Source: CAWKDC01 sp964383495
GTDB taxonomy: Bacteria > Pseudomonadota > Gammaproteobacteria > JABCZS01
Direction of reading: 5' to 3'
NCBI GenBank assembly: GCA_964383495.1
Contig: CAYLHG010000002.1
Coordinates: forward strand, 62,001 to 126,000
DNA length: 64,000 nt
The translations under genes were made by a program, and so were the position numbers. Below the pieces are notes generated by a model, which was not told where the DNA came from, did no database searches, and saw nothing but the letters and a program-made list of their open reading frames with translations. How positions within the stretch are numbered: the stretch's first letter is position 1; each line of letters opens with the position of its first letter. This document shows positions 25,238-33,572 of the stretch, piece by piece.

Positions 25238-25795
25238 TTATACCGTGTAGCGATGTTCTTCTTGCAACACACTGGCTTGAAGCATCACCCATGAAATCAG
25301 AATGATTACGCTACCTGTAAAAATGGCTTCCAGATTTGCTGATCCAAAACCAAAGCTTATCATGCGCTCTCCAGGAGGATTATTGATCGTGATTGCAACG
25401 GTCATTAAACTATCGTGCAATATTTTCGACACCAAACCGTAAAAAACAAACATTATTCCAATATAGCGAAAATATTTCGCATTGATTGGGCTGAATATTT
25501 CACCTTTTTCGTAATTTTGGAATAACTTAACTAATGCAACCAAACTGATCATGATAGGAAAAAGCTCTAGGAGATACGCTGCAATCCCAATCGTTTTAGC
25601 TAATGGGGACCAAATCACTGTCGTTAATACGATCCCTACATACACATCACTGAGAAATTGCGTTGCAATTATACTTGCTTGCATGCTAGCTGAGCTAACA
25701 TAAACCCATTTTAATATTAACTGCATCGGCAATAATACTAATAAAAATTTGAGGACAATCACAAAATAATGACTGACTTGTTGGATACGTTCCAT
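25238..25795 (-). CDS. DUF2975 membrane protein
   Basis: A 185-residue protein with four hydrophobic segments (for example YFVIVLKFLLVLLPMQLILK and PIMISLVALVKLFQNYEKGE). The NYEKGEIFSPINAKYFRYIG loop between helices is diagnostic of DUF2975. Function is unknown; members are always paired with a small Xre regulator, as here. The ATG at 25795 is supported because the promoter at 25830-25858 would place transcription start near 25822, which excludes the longer frame. Confidence 0.88.
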   Translation of the reverse strand: MERIQQVSHYFVIVLKFLLVLLPMQLILKWVYVSSASMQASIIATQFLSDVYVGIVLTTVIWSPLAKTIGIAAYLLELFPIMISLVALVKLFQNYEKGEIFSPINAKYFRYIGIMFVFYGLVSKILHDSLMTVAITINNPPGERMISFGFGSANLEAIFTGSVIILISWVMLQASVLQEEHRYTV

Positions 25796-25829
25796 ATTCT
25801 TACCCCATCGGTGAATGACTGACGGGGAG

Positions 25830-25858
25830 AGCATAGCGAACAAAATATTGATTGTCAA
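25830..25858 (-). promoter_or_regulatory. sigma-70-like promoter of the DUF2975-Xre unit
   Basis: Minus-strand TTGACA (25858-25853) and TATGCT (25835-25830) are spaced by exactly 17 bases. Predicted start of transcription is near 25822, giving a leader of about 27 bases to the DUF2975 ATG. Confidence 0.7.
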
Positions 25859-25880
25859 CTATTTTTTATCGTTTTTCAAT

Positions 25881-25901
25881 AAAAACATCACCCTAAAGGG
25901 T
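25881..25901 (-). terminator. putative intrinsic terminator after truB
   Basis: On the minus strand the truB stop overlaps a short hairpin ACCCT-TT-AGGGT followed after three bases by TTTTT. The stem is only 5 base pairs, so termination may be partial. Confidence 0.45.
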
Positions 25902-26803
25902 CATCCTCGCAGCAGCGTTCTCGGATGCACTCGCCCATCAACTACTTCGCCCATGCCAATGAGTTGATTGTTGGGATCTAATAATCTTACAAATCCGCTC
26001 TCCGGTGCATCTGGCAACACCACGGATTGGCCTTGCATTAAATAATGCAGCGCTACAGTGGATAACATCACCGGTGCGAAATGCATTAATGCACTTGAAA
26101 TAGGCTGTAACGTTTTTAATAAACCCGATGAGCCTTGGTTAGATTGAATATCTTTTAATTCATCTAAAGTATAAAGCGCATCTTTTTTAAAGGGCCCCAC
26201 TTGCGTACGATACAACGCATGCACATGCCCTACTGTACCTAATTTTTTGGCAATATCCTCTGCCAAAGTACGCACATACGTTCCTTTTGAACAACGTACA
26301 CGCGCATGAAATTTATTTTCTTCTACGCTTAACACTGCTATCTCATGCACCGTAATATGACGCGCCGCACGCTCTATTTCAACACCCGCGCGTGCATATT
26401 CATATAAAGGCCGCCCTTTATGTTTAATTGCTGAATACATCGAAGGAATTTGTTGAGTGGTACCTAAAAAACTATTCAATATTTCAGATAAACTGGATAC
26501 CCAATCCTTTGGAATAGGCGCTACTTCAACTACCTCTCCTTCGCGATCTCCTGTGCTTGTTTGCTCTCCCAATGCAGCTGTGAATTCGTATGTTTTATCA
26601 GCATCTAATAAATATTGTGAAAAACGGGTGGCTGCACCAAAACAAATAGGGAGCATACCTGTTGCTAAGGGATCTAAACTTCCTGTATGTCCTGCTTTTT
26701 TTGCTTGAAACAAACGCTTTACATCTTGTAACGCATGATTTGATGTACGCTCGATGGATTTATCAAGCAATAAAAAACCTGTGATGGATTGACGTGAAAT
26801 CAT
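25901..26803 (-). CDS. truB: tRNA pseudouridine55 synthase TruB
   Basis: A 300-residue enzyme that makes pseudouridine 55 in the T-loop of tRNAs. The catalytic Asp44 sits in KAGHTGSLDPLATGMLPICF. The YEF motif (DADKTYEFTAALGEQTSTGD) and CSKGTYVRTLAEDIAKKLG are intact, and a C-terminal PUA-like tail is present. It is last in the rimP-nusA-infB-rbfA-truB order typical of gammaproteobacteria; the rpsO and pnp genes that often follow are not here. Confidence 0.96.
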   Translation of the reverse strand: MISRQSITGFLLLDKSIERTSNHALQDVKRLFQAKKAGHTGSLDPLATGMLPICFGAATRFSQYLLDADKTYEFTAALGEQTSTGDREGEVVEVAPIPKDWVSSLSEILNSFLGTTQQIPSMYSAIKHKGRPLYEYARAGVEIERAARHITVHEIAVLSVEENKFHARVRCSKGTYVRTLAEDIAKKLGTVGHVHALYRTQVGPFKKDALYTLDELKDIQSNQGSSGLLKTLQPISSALMHFAPVMLSTVALHYLMQGQSVVLPDAPESGFVRLLDPNNQLIGMGEVVDGRVHPRTLLRG

Positions 26804-26820
26804 AGTCTGCCCCTATCTCT

Positions 26821-27156
26821 TTATGGATCTTTTTTAATTAAAGATTCAATCATACTGATTTGATCAGCTGTATCGTCATAATAAAAATGCAATTCAGGTG
26901 TGGCTCGCATTTTCAAACGATGTGCCAATTCAGAACGTAAAAAATGTTTCGCGCCGGATAATATTTTTTCAATATCCGGGACAGGCGTGATCATGGTGTA
27001 AAACACTTTGGCTGTGCGCAAATCTGAAGCTACTTTCACTTGCGTGATGTTCACTTGTTTTAAACGCTCATCTTCGGATGTTCTTAATAATATTTCTGAT
27101 AATAAACGCGCAATTTGTTTATTGACACGATCGGTTCTTTTAAAATTGGCGGACAT
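26821..27156 (-). CDS. rbfA: ribosome-binding factor A
   Basis: A 111-residue KH-fold protein that assists late maturation of the 30S subunit, especially 16S rRNA 5' end processing. The family start (TDRVNKQIARLLSEILLR), the DLRTAKVFYT strand and the ending LRSELAHRLKMRATPELHFY with the DDT turn are clear. It lies between infB and truB, 20 and 17 bases from each, in one operon. Confidence 0.95.
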   Translation of the reverse strand: MSANFKRTDRVNKQIARLLSEILLRTSEDERLKQVNITQVKVASDLRTAKVFYTMITPVPDIEKILSGAKHFLRSELAHRLKMRATPELHFYYDDTADQISMIESLIKKDP

Positions 27157-27176
27157 ATACTACTACTCCAGGCCTT

Positions 27177-29675
27177 TTACAGCGTCCTTACCACTTGTAC
27201 TCTTTCAAATACCTCAATTTGGTCCCCAGGTTTGATATCGTTGTAATTTTTTACACCAATACCACATTCCATTCCTTGACGCACTTCCGCCACATCTTCT
27301 TTAAATCGACGCAACGATTCCAATTGTCCCTCAAAAACAACCACGTTATTACGCAGTACACGAATCGGCAAGTTGCGTTTAATCACACCGTCTACTACCA
27401 TGCAACCGGCGATAGCACCAAGTTTGGATGAACGGAATACATCGCGTACTTCTGCTAAACCTAACATTTCTTCTTTAAATTGCGGTAATAACATACCGGT
27501 TAATGCCGCTTTTACTTGATCAATGATATTGTAAATAATACTGTAATAGTGGAGATCAACGCCTTCGTTAGCAGCAATCCGTTTAGCACTGGCATCCGCG
27601 CGCACATTAAACCCAATCAATAATGCATTAGAGGCTAAAGCCAATGTGACGTCAGATTCATTAATACCACCTACACCGCTACCAATAATTTTCACGCGCA
27701 CTTCGGCGTTCGATAGCTTTGTTAAAGAATCGGTGATAGCTTCCGCAGAACCTTGTACGTCCGCCTTCAACACAACGTTCAATGTACGAACATCATCTTT
27801 GCCCATTTGTGTGAGCAATCCTTCCATTTTTTGTTTATGTTGTTTTGCAAATTTTAATTCACGATGTTTTGCTTGGCGATACAATGCCACTTCACGTGCT
27901 TTACGCTCGTCATCAACTGCTAACATGTCATCGCCTGCATTAGGAACACCCGATAACCCTAAAATTTCAACAGGCGAAGAGGGCCCGGCAGATTCTAACA
28001 CTTGCCCGATTTCATTATGCATTGCACGCACACGCCCATGCTGCAAGCCAACCAAAATAACATCTCCCGGATGTAACGTGCCTTGCTGCACTAACACAGA
28101 CGCAACAACACCACGCCCTTTGTCTAATCTGGATTCCAGCACAACACCTTTTGCTGGCCCATCTACAGGCGCTTTCAATTCTAATATTTCAGCTTGCACT
28201 AAGATAGAATCTAGCAGCGCATCAATTCCAAGTCCTGTTTTTGCAGAAACAGGCACGAACATAGTCTCTCCGCCCCACTCTTCTGCAACCAGATCATACG
28301 CAGTTAATGCAGTTTTAATGGCTTCAGGATCAGCACCGGGCTTATCCATTTTGTTCACAGCCACAATCAAAGGAACGTTTGCTGCTTTTGCATGCTGAAT
28401 AGCTTCAATTGTTTGGGGCATTACACCATCATCAACCGCCACCACCAACACTACAACGTCTGTACACAATGCACCGCGTGCGCGCATAGAAGTAAACGCT
28501 GCGTGGCCTGGTGTATCAAGAAAAGTGATTTCACCTTTCTCCGTGTGCACTTGGTAAGCACCAATATGCTGCGTAATACCGCCTGCTTCGCCAGCAGTCA
28601 CGCGCGTACGACGAATATAATCTAATAATGAAGTTTTACCATGGTCAACATGGCCCATAATAGTTACAACCGGCGCACGAGGCGTTGCTTCACCTTGTGA
28701 ACGAGCTAATAAACTGTCGGTCAAGGCACTTTCTAATGCATTTTCTTGAATCAAGATGGGCTTATGCCTCATTTCTTCAACTACAATCGCTGCAATTTCT
28801 TGATCTAATACTTGGTTGATCGTTGCGATCACCCCCAATTTCATCATGCATTTGATCACTTCAGAGGCTTTGACGGCCATGCGTTGCGCTAATTCACCTA
28901 CCGCAATCGTTTGAGGGATATTCACTTCTCGCACGATAGGTGCTGTTGGCACAACAAATCCATGCTGTTGTTCTGATTGAAGACGCGGTTTTTTGCGACG
29001 GCGACGACGAGGTCCTGAGCCAAACTCATCTCCCTCTTCATCCAAACTAAAATCAATACGCCCACCGCGTGAAACAGCGCTCGTATCTCCACGGCGCGAA
29101 GCTTTTCCACTTCCTTTTTTATTGCGATCGTCTCTTTCCGTGCTCGTAGGCGAACGAGATTCAGGTTGTTTTGGTTTCTTTTTAGCAGGAACAGGTGCAG
29201 CTGCTGGCGTCACAGTTTTATGAGGATCAAATACAACTTCTGGAACGCTCAGTGGTTCTACTACCACCGCCGCGACAGAGGAGGAAACTGTTTCAACAGG
29301 TACTTCAGGCACAACAGGCACTTCAAGCGGTGCTTCTATTTCTTCTTCCACATCAGGAACTTCGCTTGTTTTTAAGGCTGCCGCTTGAACGTATGTTTTT
29401 TTCCGGCGATAATCCACTTTAACAGAACGGTTCCCCGCCTGTCCTTCTGTTTTCAAACTCACAACTTCTCGCCGCTTCAGCGTAATACGCCCGGGAGCTG
29501 CAGCTTGTGGGCTCTTACTGCCAAGATAATCTAATAACTTTTGACGATGTTCCGATGTCAAAGGCACTGCAGTATCAATCGCAGTGTCTTTCCCCAACGC
29601 CTCCTGGAGCAACTTTTTTAGCTCATTTACCGGTCTACCGAGCTTTTTAGCCAGTTGGTCTATGGTCTCAGCCAT
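27177..29675 (-). CDS. infB: translation initiation factor IF-2
   Basis: An 832-residue GTPase that brings initiator tRNA to the 30S subunit. G1 is GHVDHGKT (341-348), G3 DTPGHAAF, and G4 NKMDKPGA. The N-terminal IF2-N helix (TIDQLAKKLGRPVNELKKLL) and a long charged, Pro/Ala-rich linker (about 100-240, with RRRRRKKPR) precede a second IF2-N-like segment and the G domain. Domains II-IV, including the fMet-tRNA-binding C2 domain, follow to the end (MECGIGVKNYNDIKPGDQIE). E. coli IF2 alpha is 890 residues, so the linker is somewhat short. Confidence 0.97.
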   Translation of the reverse strand: MAETIDQLAKKLGRPVNELKKLLQEALGKDTAIDTAVPLTSEHRQKLLDYLGSKSPQAAAPGRITLKRREVVSLKTEGQAGNRSVKVDYRRKKTYVQAAALKTSEVPDVEEEIEAPLEVPVVPEVPVETVSSSVAAVVVEPLSVPEVVFDPHKTVTPAAAPVPAKKKPKQPESRSPTSTERDDRNKKGSGKASRRGDTSAVSRGGRIDFSLDEEGDEFGSGPRRRRRKKPRLQSEQQHGFVVPTAPIVREVNIPQTIAVGELAQRMAVKASEVIKCMMKLGVIATINQVLDQEIAAIVVEEMRHKPILIQENALESALTDSLLARSQGEATPRAPVVTIMGHVDHGKTSLLDYIRRTRVTAGEAGGITQHIGAYQVHTEKGEITFLDTPGHAAFTSMRARGALCTDVVVLVVAVDDGVMPQTIEAIQHAKAANVPLIVAVNKMDKPGADPEAIKTALTAYDLVAEEWGGETMFVPVSAKTGLGIDALLDSILVQAEILELKAPVDGPAKGVVLESRLDKGRGVVASVLVQQGTLHPGDVILVGLQHGRVRAMHNEIGQVLESAGPSSPVEILGLSGVPNAGDDMLAVDDERKAREVALYRQAKHRELKFAKQHKQKMEGLLTQMGKDDVRTLNVVLKADVQGSAEAITDSLTKLSNAEVRVKIIGSGVGGINESDVTLALASNALLIGFNVRADASAKRIAANEGVDLHYYSIIYNIIDQVKAALTGMLLPQFKEEMLGLAEVRDVFRSSKLGAIAGCMVVDGVIKRNLPIRVLRNNVVVFEGQLESLRRFKEDVAEVRQGMECGIGVKNYNDIKPGDQIEVFERVQVVRTL

Positions 29676-29703
29676 CGTCTCTCCTTAAAACACGCGCTTG
29701 CCG

Positions 29704-31224
29704 TTACTCAAACCATGGCTTGCGCGCAGCCATGATCAAACGCCCTGCGGTAGCTTCATCAAGGTTAGGATCAATTTCCAACAAATCCCCTACTGATAAC
29801 TCCGCTAAATCTTCTTGAGAATGTACGCCATGCTTCGTCAATATTTCAGTGAGCGCAGGCGTCATTCCTTCAACACTGCTTAGATCATCTGCTGCAGGGG
29901 CTTTAGCCTCATTCGCAATGGCTTCTGTAAGCAATACATCTTTTGCGCGGTTACGCAAAAGCTCTACTAAATCTTCGTCAAACCCTTCAATGTCTAACAT
30001 TTCTTGACGAGGCACATACGCAATTTCTTCAATGGATGAAAAACCCTCTTCCACTAAAGCTTGTGCAAGTGTTTCGTCCACATCCAATTTTTGAATAAAG
30101 CTCTGGATGAGTGAAGTGACTTCTGATTGCGTTTTATCTTGTGCTTGAGACTCAGTCATCACATTGATGCGCCAACCCGTCAACTCTGACGCTAAACGAA
30201 CATTTTGCCCGTTACGCCCAATAGCTTGTGCATACTGCTCTTCTTTTACTGCAACATCCATTGCGTGCAATTCTTCATCCACCACAATCGATACCACTTC
30301 CGCAGGCGCCATGGCATTGATCACAAACTGTACAGGGTCAGCATCAAACACAACAATATCAATACGCTCACCGCCCAATTCGCCCGAAACAGCTTGTACA
30401 CGTGAGCCTCTCATGCCCACACATGCACCGACGGGGTCAATACGACCATCATTAGTTTTAACAGCAATTTTAGAACGAGAACCAGGGTCACGTGCTACGC
30501 TTTTAATTTCAATTAATTCTTCACCAATTTCAGGCACTTCTATTTTGAAAAGTTCGCGCACCACTTCAGGACGTGCACGACTCAAAATCAGTTGCGGCCC
30601 ACGTGGTTCAGGGTTTACACCTACCAAATAAGCACGTAAACGATCATTCATGCGGAATGTTTCGCGAGAAATCATTTCTTCACGGTGAATAATGCCTTCA
30701 ACATTGCTGCCCAAATCAACAATAATGAAATCACGATTTGCTTTTTTCACTACACCCGTGACAAGTTGACCTAGACGATTATGAAATGCAGCAGCTACTT
30801 TCGCACGTTCCGCTTCGCGCATTTTTTGAATAATTACTTGTTTCGCAGTTTGTGCTGCGATACGTCCAAATTCTACAGACTCAATAGACATTTCAACGAA
30901 GTCACCTAATTTTGCATCTGATTTTTTCTCTTTTGCTTCTGTCAGTGCAATTTCGCGATCAGCGCTGAAACCTTCATCACCCTCAATTTCATTTACTTCT
31001 TCTAAATCACCTGCAGCACGTTCATCCGATACAACAGCCCAACGACGAACAGTATTAATTTTCCCCGTGCGACGATCTATAGATACCACAATGTCTGCAT
31101 CTGCATCACAACGCTTACGCGTAGCCATGGCTAATGCGGCCTCGATGGCCTCAAAAATAATCTCTTTGTCTACGTCAAGTTCATTAGACACTGCATCTGC
31201 TACGAGTAAAATGTCTTTTTCCAT
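29704..31224 (-). CDS. nusA: transcription termination/antitermination factor NusA
   Basis: A 506-residue RNA-polymerase-associated factor. An N-terminal polymerase-binding domain is followed by S1 (GQLVTGVVKKANRDFIIVDL), KH1 (DPVGACVGMRGSRVQAVSGE) and KH2 (QAIGRNGQNVRLASELTGW). Two C-terminal acidic AR repeats built from helix-hairpin-helix units come last (LVEEGFSSIEEIAYVPRQEM and ILTKHGVHSQEDLAELSVGD). The two AR domains are typical of gammaproteobacterial NusA. It sits between rimP and infB as usual. Confidence 0.97.
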   Translation of the reverse strand: MEKDILLVADAVSNELDVDKEIIFEAIEAALAMATRKRCDADADIVVSIDRRTGKINTVRRWAVVSDERAAGDLEEVNEIEGDEGFSADREIALTEAKEKKSDAKLGDFVEMSIESVEFGRIAAQTAKQVIIQKMREAERAKVAAAFHNRLGQLVTGVVKKANRDFIIVDLGSNVEGIIHREEMISRETFRMNDRLRAYLVGVNPEPRGPQLILSRARPEVVRELFKIEVPEIGEELIEIKSVARDPGSRSKIAVKTNDGRIDPVGACVGMRGSRVQAVSGELGGERIDIVVFDADPVQFVINAMAPAEVVSIVVDEELHAMDVAVKEEQYAQAIGRNGQNVRLASELTGWRINVMTESQAQDKTQSEVTSLIQSFIQKLDVDETLAQALVEEGFSSIEEIAYVPRQEMLDIEGFDEDLVELLRNRAKDVLLTEAIANEAKAPAADDLSSVEGMTPALTEILTKHGVHSQEDLAELSVGDLLEIDPNLDEATAGRLIMAARKPWFE

Positions 31225-31247
31225 CGCAAAGCCTCATTTTTACATTA

Positions 31248-31706
31248 CTATCGATCGAACAATACGGGTGCTAATTTTGCCTTCGATACTTGCTTGTATT
31301 CAAATGCAAAATCTTGCCCATCTACTTCCAGTGTAATCACATCAGCCACGACTGATTTGATCACCCCCGTCCCACGGCGGCGACCATCCACTGGCATTCG
31401 CAGCTCAATTTTAACACGCTGGCCAATGTATCGCTCAAAGTCTTCTTTCACAAACAAGGGACGATCCAAGCCCGGCGAAGAAACTTCAAGATGGCAAGTG
31501 CTCATATCCACACCTGCCACAGCAAGTTCAGACTGAATTTGTCGTGATACTTTCGCCAAATCATCTAGTGTAATGCCCCCTTCTTTATCCAGGAACACAC
31601 ACAAGCTCTGGGTTTTCCCATGCTGACCCCACTGCACACCGACCCACTCAAGAGCCATGCCTTGTACAATCGGCTTCAATAAGCCTTCAACTTCAGAGCG
31701 TTGCAT
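31248..31706 (-). CDS. rimP: ribosome maturation factor RimP
   Basis: A 152-residue protein needed for 30S maturation. The N-terminal block LCVFLDKEGGITLDDLAKVS and the central LEVSSPGLDRPLFVKEDFER motif are diagnostic, and a C-terminal Sm-like domain ends with the EYKQVSKAKLAPV strand. The ATG has a GAGG site 5 bases upstream and lies 20 bases past the terminator of the initiator tRNA gene, the same arrangement as metY-rimP in E. coli. Confidence 0.95.
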   Translation of the reverse strand: MQRSEVEGLLKPIVQGMALEWVGVQWGQHGKTQSLCVFLDKEGGITLDDLAKVSRQIQSELAVAGVDMSTCHLEVSSPGLDRPLFVKEDFERYIGQRVKIELRMPVDGRRRGTGVIKSVVADVITLEVDGQDFAFEYKQVSKAKLAPVLFDR

Positions 31707-31726
31707 ACAACCTCACCAGGCCGAAT

Positions 31727-31746
31727 AAAAAAGGGCCATGCGGCCC
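31727..31746 (-). terminator. intrinsic terminator after initiator tRNA
   Basis: On the minus strand GGGCC-GCAT-GGCCC is followed immediately by six T residues. It separates the tRNA from rimP. As in E. coli metY, partial read-through would let the tRNA promoter also serve the rimP-nusA-infB operon, since no second promoter is obvious in the 20 remaining bases. Confidence 0.75.
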
Positions 31747-31768
31747 AATTTAATACTCGTTTTTAATT

Positions 31769-31845
<77 letters not shown>

Positions 31846-31856
31846 ATCGTGGAGCC

Positions 31857-31885
31857 AGTATACATAACAAGACATTAAAGCTCAA
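31857..31885 (-). promoter_or_regulatory. promoter of the metY-rimP-nusA-infB operon
   Basis: Minus-strand TTGAGC (31885-31880) and TATACT (31862-31857) lie 17 bases apart. Predicted transcription start near 31850 is about five bases before the mature tRNA 5' end. Confidence 0.7.
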
Positions 31886-31912
31886 GTGTTTTCTGAAATA
31901 AATGAAATTTAT

Positions 31913-31937
31913 TGTAGGGGCGCCTATTATGCACCCC
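31913..31937. repeat. TGTAGGG-type palindromic intergenic element, copy 1
   Basis: The sequence TGTAGGGGCGCCTATTATGC followed by ACCCC is an imperfect palindrome (GGGG...CCCC). It closely resembles the element at 61305-61328 (shared TGTAGGG, CGC, TATGC). It lies 10 bases beyond the stop of the L,D-transpeptidase gene and could form a 3' hairpin there. Confidence 0.5.
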
Positions 31938-31947
31938 TGCAGCACGA

Positions 31948-32628
31948 TTACTTCTGAAGAAATGCCGATTGCCTCAACCACTTCTTCTCAGGATAATAAA
32001 CGAAAACCAAACTACCCTCTTTAATAGTGTTGATCAATTTTCGATTGATCTTAGGGTCTACCACCGGGCACCCATGGCTTAACCCCAGCCGCCCGAAACT
32101 GCGAATATATTCTGGGGTAACATAATGGTCCCCATGAATCACAATCGCTCGCTCTTTAGCCAAATGGTTCACATTCTCTTCTAACCCGTTCAAACGTAAA
32201 GAATAACCGTTTTGACCATAATAAGGTTCTTCAGTAATAAACAACCCCAAACTTGATTGCCAACTCTCAGGAACATTGGAAAACTTCCGCGCATAGGTTT
32301 CCCCGCTGCCTCGCCCATGGGAAACAAGCTCTTCATAAAGCAGCTTTTTGCGTTTTAAATCAAACACCCACAACCTGGGCTGATATGAGGGTTTGCTATA
32401 ATCGATAACGGTGAAAATGGGGCTGCTAGAAACGCCTACCGCCTGGGCATTATGAAAAGCAGTGAGTGCTTTATCCATCACTTTATGATCAAGGTATTTT
32501 GTCTGACCTGTTAATTGTTGTACGAGCACTTTGTGGGGGTCTACGGCTAACGCCGGCCCGGAGGCGGGCACCACAAATAGGCCCATAAAAAAAACTAATA
32601 GCAGGCCGCGCATGAGGGATTTAAACAT
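31948..32628 (-). CDS. L,D-transpeptidase-like periplasmic protein (YkuD_2 type)
   Basis: A 226-residue exported protein with a signal peptide (hydrophobic MRGLLLVFFMGLFVVP, then PALA). The catalytic region shows SHGRGSGETYARKFSNVPES, then the SSLGLFITEEPYYG strand, LRLNGLEENVNHLAKERAIV and the active-site motif SHGCP with Cys187 and nearby His165. This pattern fits the murein L,D-transpeptidase catalytic-domain family that modifies peptidoglycan crosslinks or tethers. The start has GGGAGG 7 bases upstream. Confidence 0.88.
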   Translation of the reverse strand: MFKSLMRGLLLVFFMGLFVVPASGPALAVDPHKVLVQQLTGQTKYLDHKVMDKALTAFHNAQAVGVSSSPIFTVIDYSKPSYQPRLWVFDLKRKKLLYEELVSHGRGSGETYARKFSNVPESWQSSLGLFITEEPYYGQNGYSLRLNGLEENVNHLAKERAIVIHGDHYVTPEYIRSFGRLGLSHGCPVVDPKINRKLINTIKEGSLVFVYYPEKKWLRQSAFLQK

Positions 32629-32894
32629 CTCTAACCTCCCTGTCAGGGATTTGCTAACTTATTGATATATAAATTAAAATGTTTTGCCATTCTGGTATTA
32701 TACACGACGAAATGTGCAAGTGCAATTGGTCAGTACTGCTTCATTAATATATTAAGCTTTTTGAAAAAGTCACATTTTCCAATAGGTTAGATAATTTTAA
32801 AATATGGCGAGAGAATTGGCAATTATTAAATAGGAATTATGCAAAACTCGCCTCGCGGTCAGCGTAGTGAGCGCATAAAGATAATCGTGTTCTA

Positions 32895-33407
32895 CTATGG
32901 TACGGGGGAATAGGCAGGCCGAAACTCTCTTAGACCCTCAACTGCTTGTATCGCACCTTTAGCCACATCCATAGTCTGCAGCAATGCCATACCGGCTCCA
33001 AATCCAAATAAAACACCGTATGTGCTCTTTTCCTTCTCGCTTTGTAGCCCCTCATAATCAGCAGGGCCAAGGTCTGCTCCAAGCACCGCAGCCAAGGAGT
33101 AGCTTAAAACAGAAATGAGCGCCGCCCAAGAAACAACCATAAAAAACTTCTCGCACGTTTCGGCAGAAGGCATGGTCACTCCACAAACCTTTGTTGTCGT
33201 TGCTATCGGCCCCGTGGCCGTTCCATGCGCGTACGCTGATATTGTTAGAGCGGCGACAAACGTGGCCAATAATGTCAATACTAGAGGATCATTCAACAGA
33301 TAAGGATCAAGCTCCCCATCTTCAGCTGCGTTAACGGCCTCATAAGCGCCCCAAACAACTAAAAGACCTACCGTTGAAAGACTGATTAAACTTAGAAAAG
33401 CTTTCAT
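32895..33407 (-). CDS. small four-TM membrane protein, unknown
   Basis: A 170-residue protein with about four hydrophobic helices (LISLSTVGLLVVWGAYEAV, VLTLLATFVAALTISAYAH, FFMVVSWAALISVLSYSLAA, STYGVLFGFGAGMALLQTM). Acidic loops lie between them. The first helix could act as a signal sequence. No family recognised. The ATG at 33407 has GAGGG 9 bases upstream; a longer frame starts at 33422. It stands alone, divergent from the transporter gene. Two cysteines (VCGVTMPSAETC) lie in the loop between helices two and three. Confidence 0.6.
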   Translation of the reverse strand: MKAFLSLISLSTVGLLVVWGAYEAVNAAEDGELDPYLLNDPLVLTLLATFVAALTISAYAHGTATGPIATTTKVCGVTMPSAETCEKFFMVVSWAALISVLSYSLAAVLGADLGPADYEGLQSEKEKSTYGVLFGFGAGMALLQTMDVAKGAIQAVEGLREFRPAYSPVP

Positions 33408-33572
33408 GTTATGGACCCTCAATACAGAAAGTCATATTACCATCATTGTTGTCTCGCTACAAGGAAGCCCATCAACCGATTACTGATAGGACTTACGCAT
33501 AGGGGATGAGCTTACCCCCCCTTGACAGCCTGATGAAGCGCCTGCCAAAATTCATGCCTTAAAGGGGTTGCG

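Noticed and set aside
27646..28398. 250-codon open frame on the plus strand opposite infB
   Set aside because: It is the antisense shadow of infB; composition is Ser/Thr/Pro-rich as expected from antisense codons, and it has no motif.
30164..30631. 155-codon plus-strand frame opposite nusA
   Set aside because: Lies wholly within nusA, has no ribosome binding site and looks like antisense of a real gene.
32629..32894. Possible gene between the L,D-transpeptidase and the four-helix protein
   Set aside because: No open frame of useful length or RNA structure; AT-rich intergenic DNA only.
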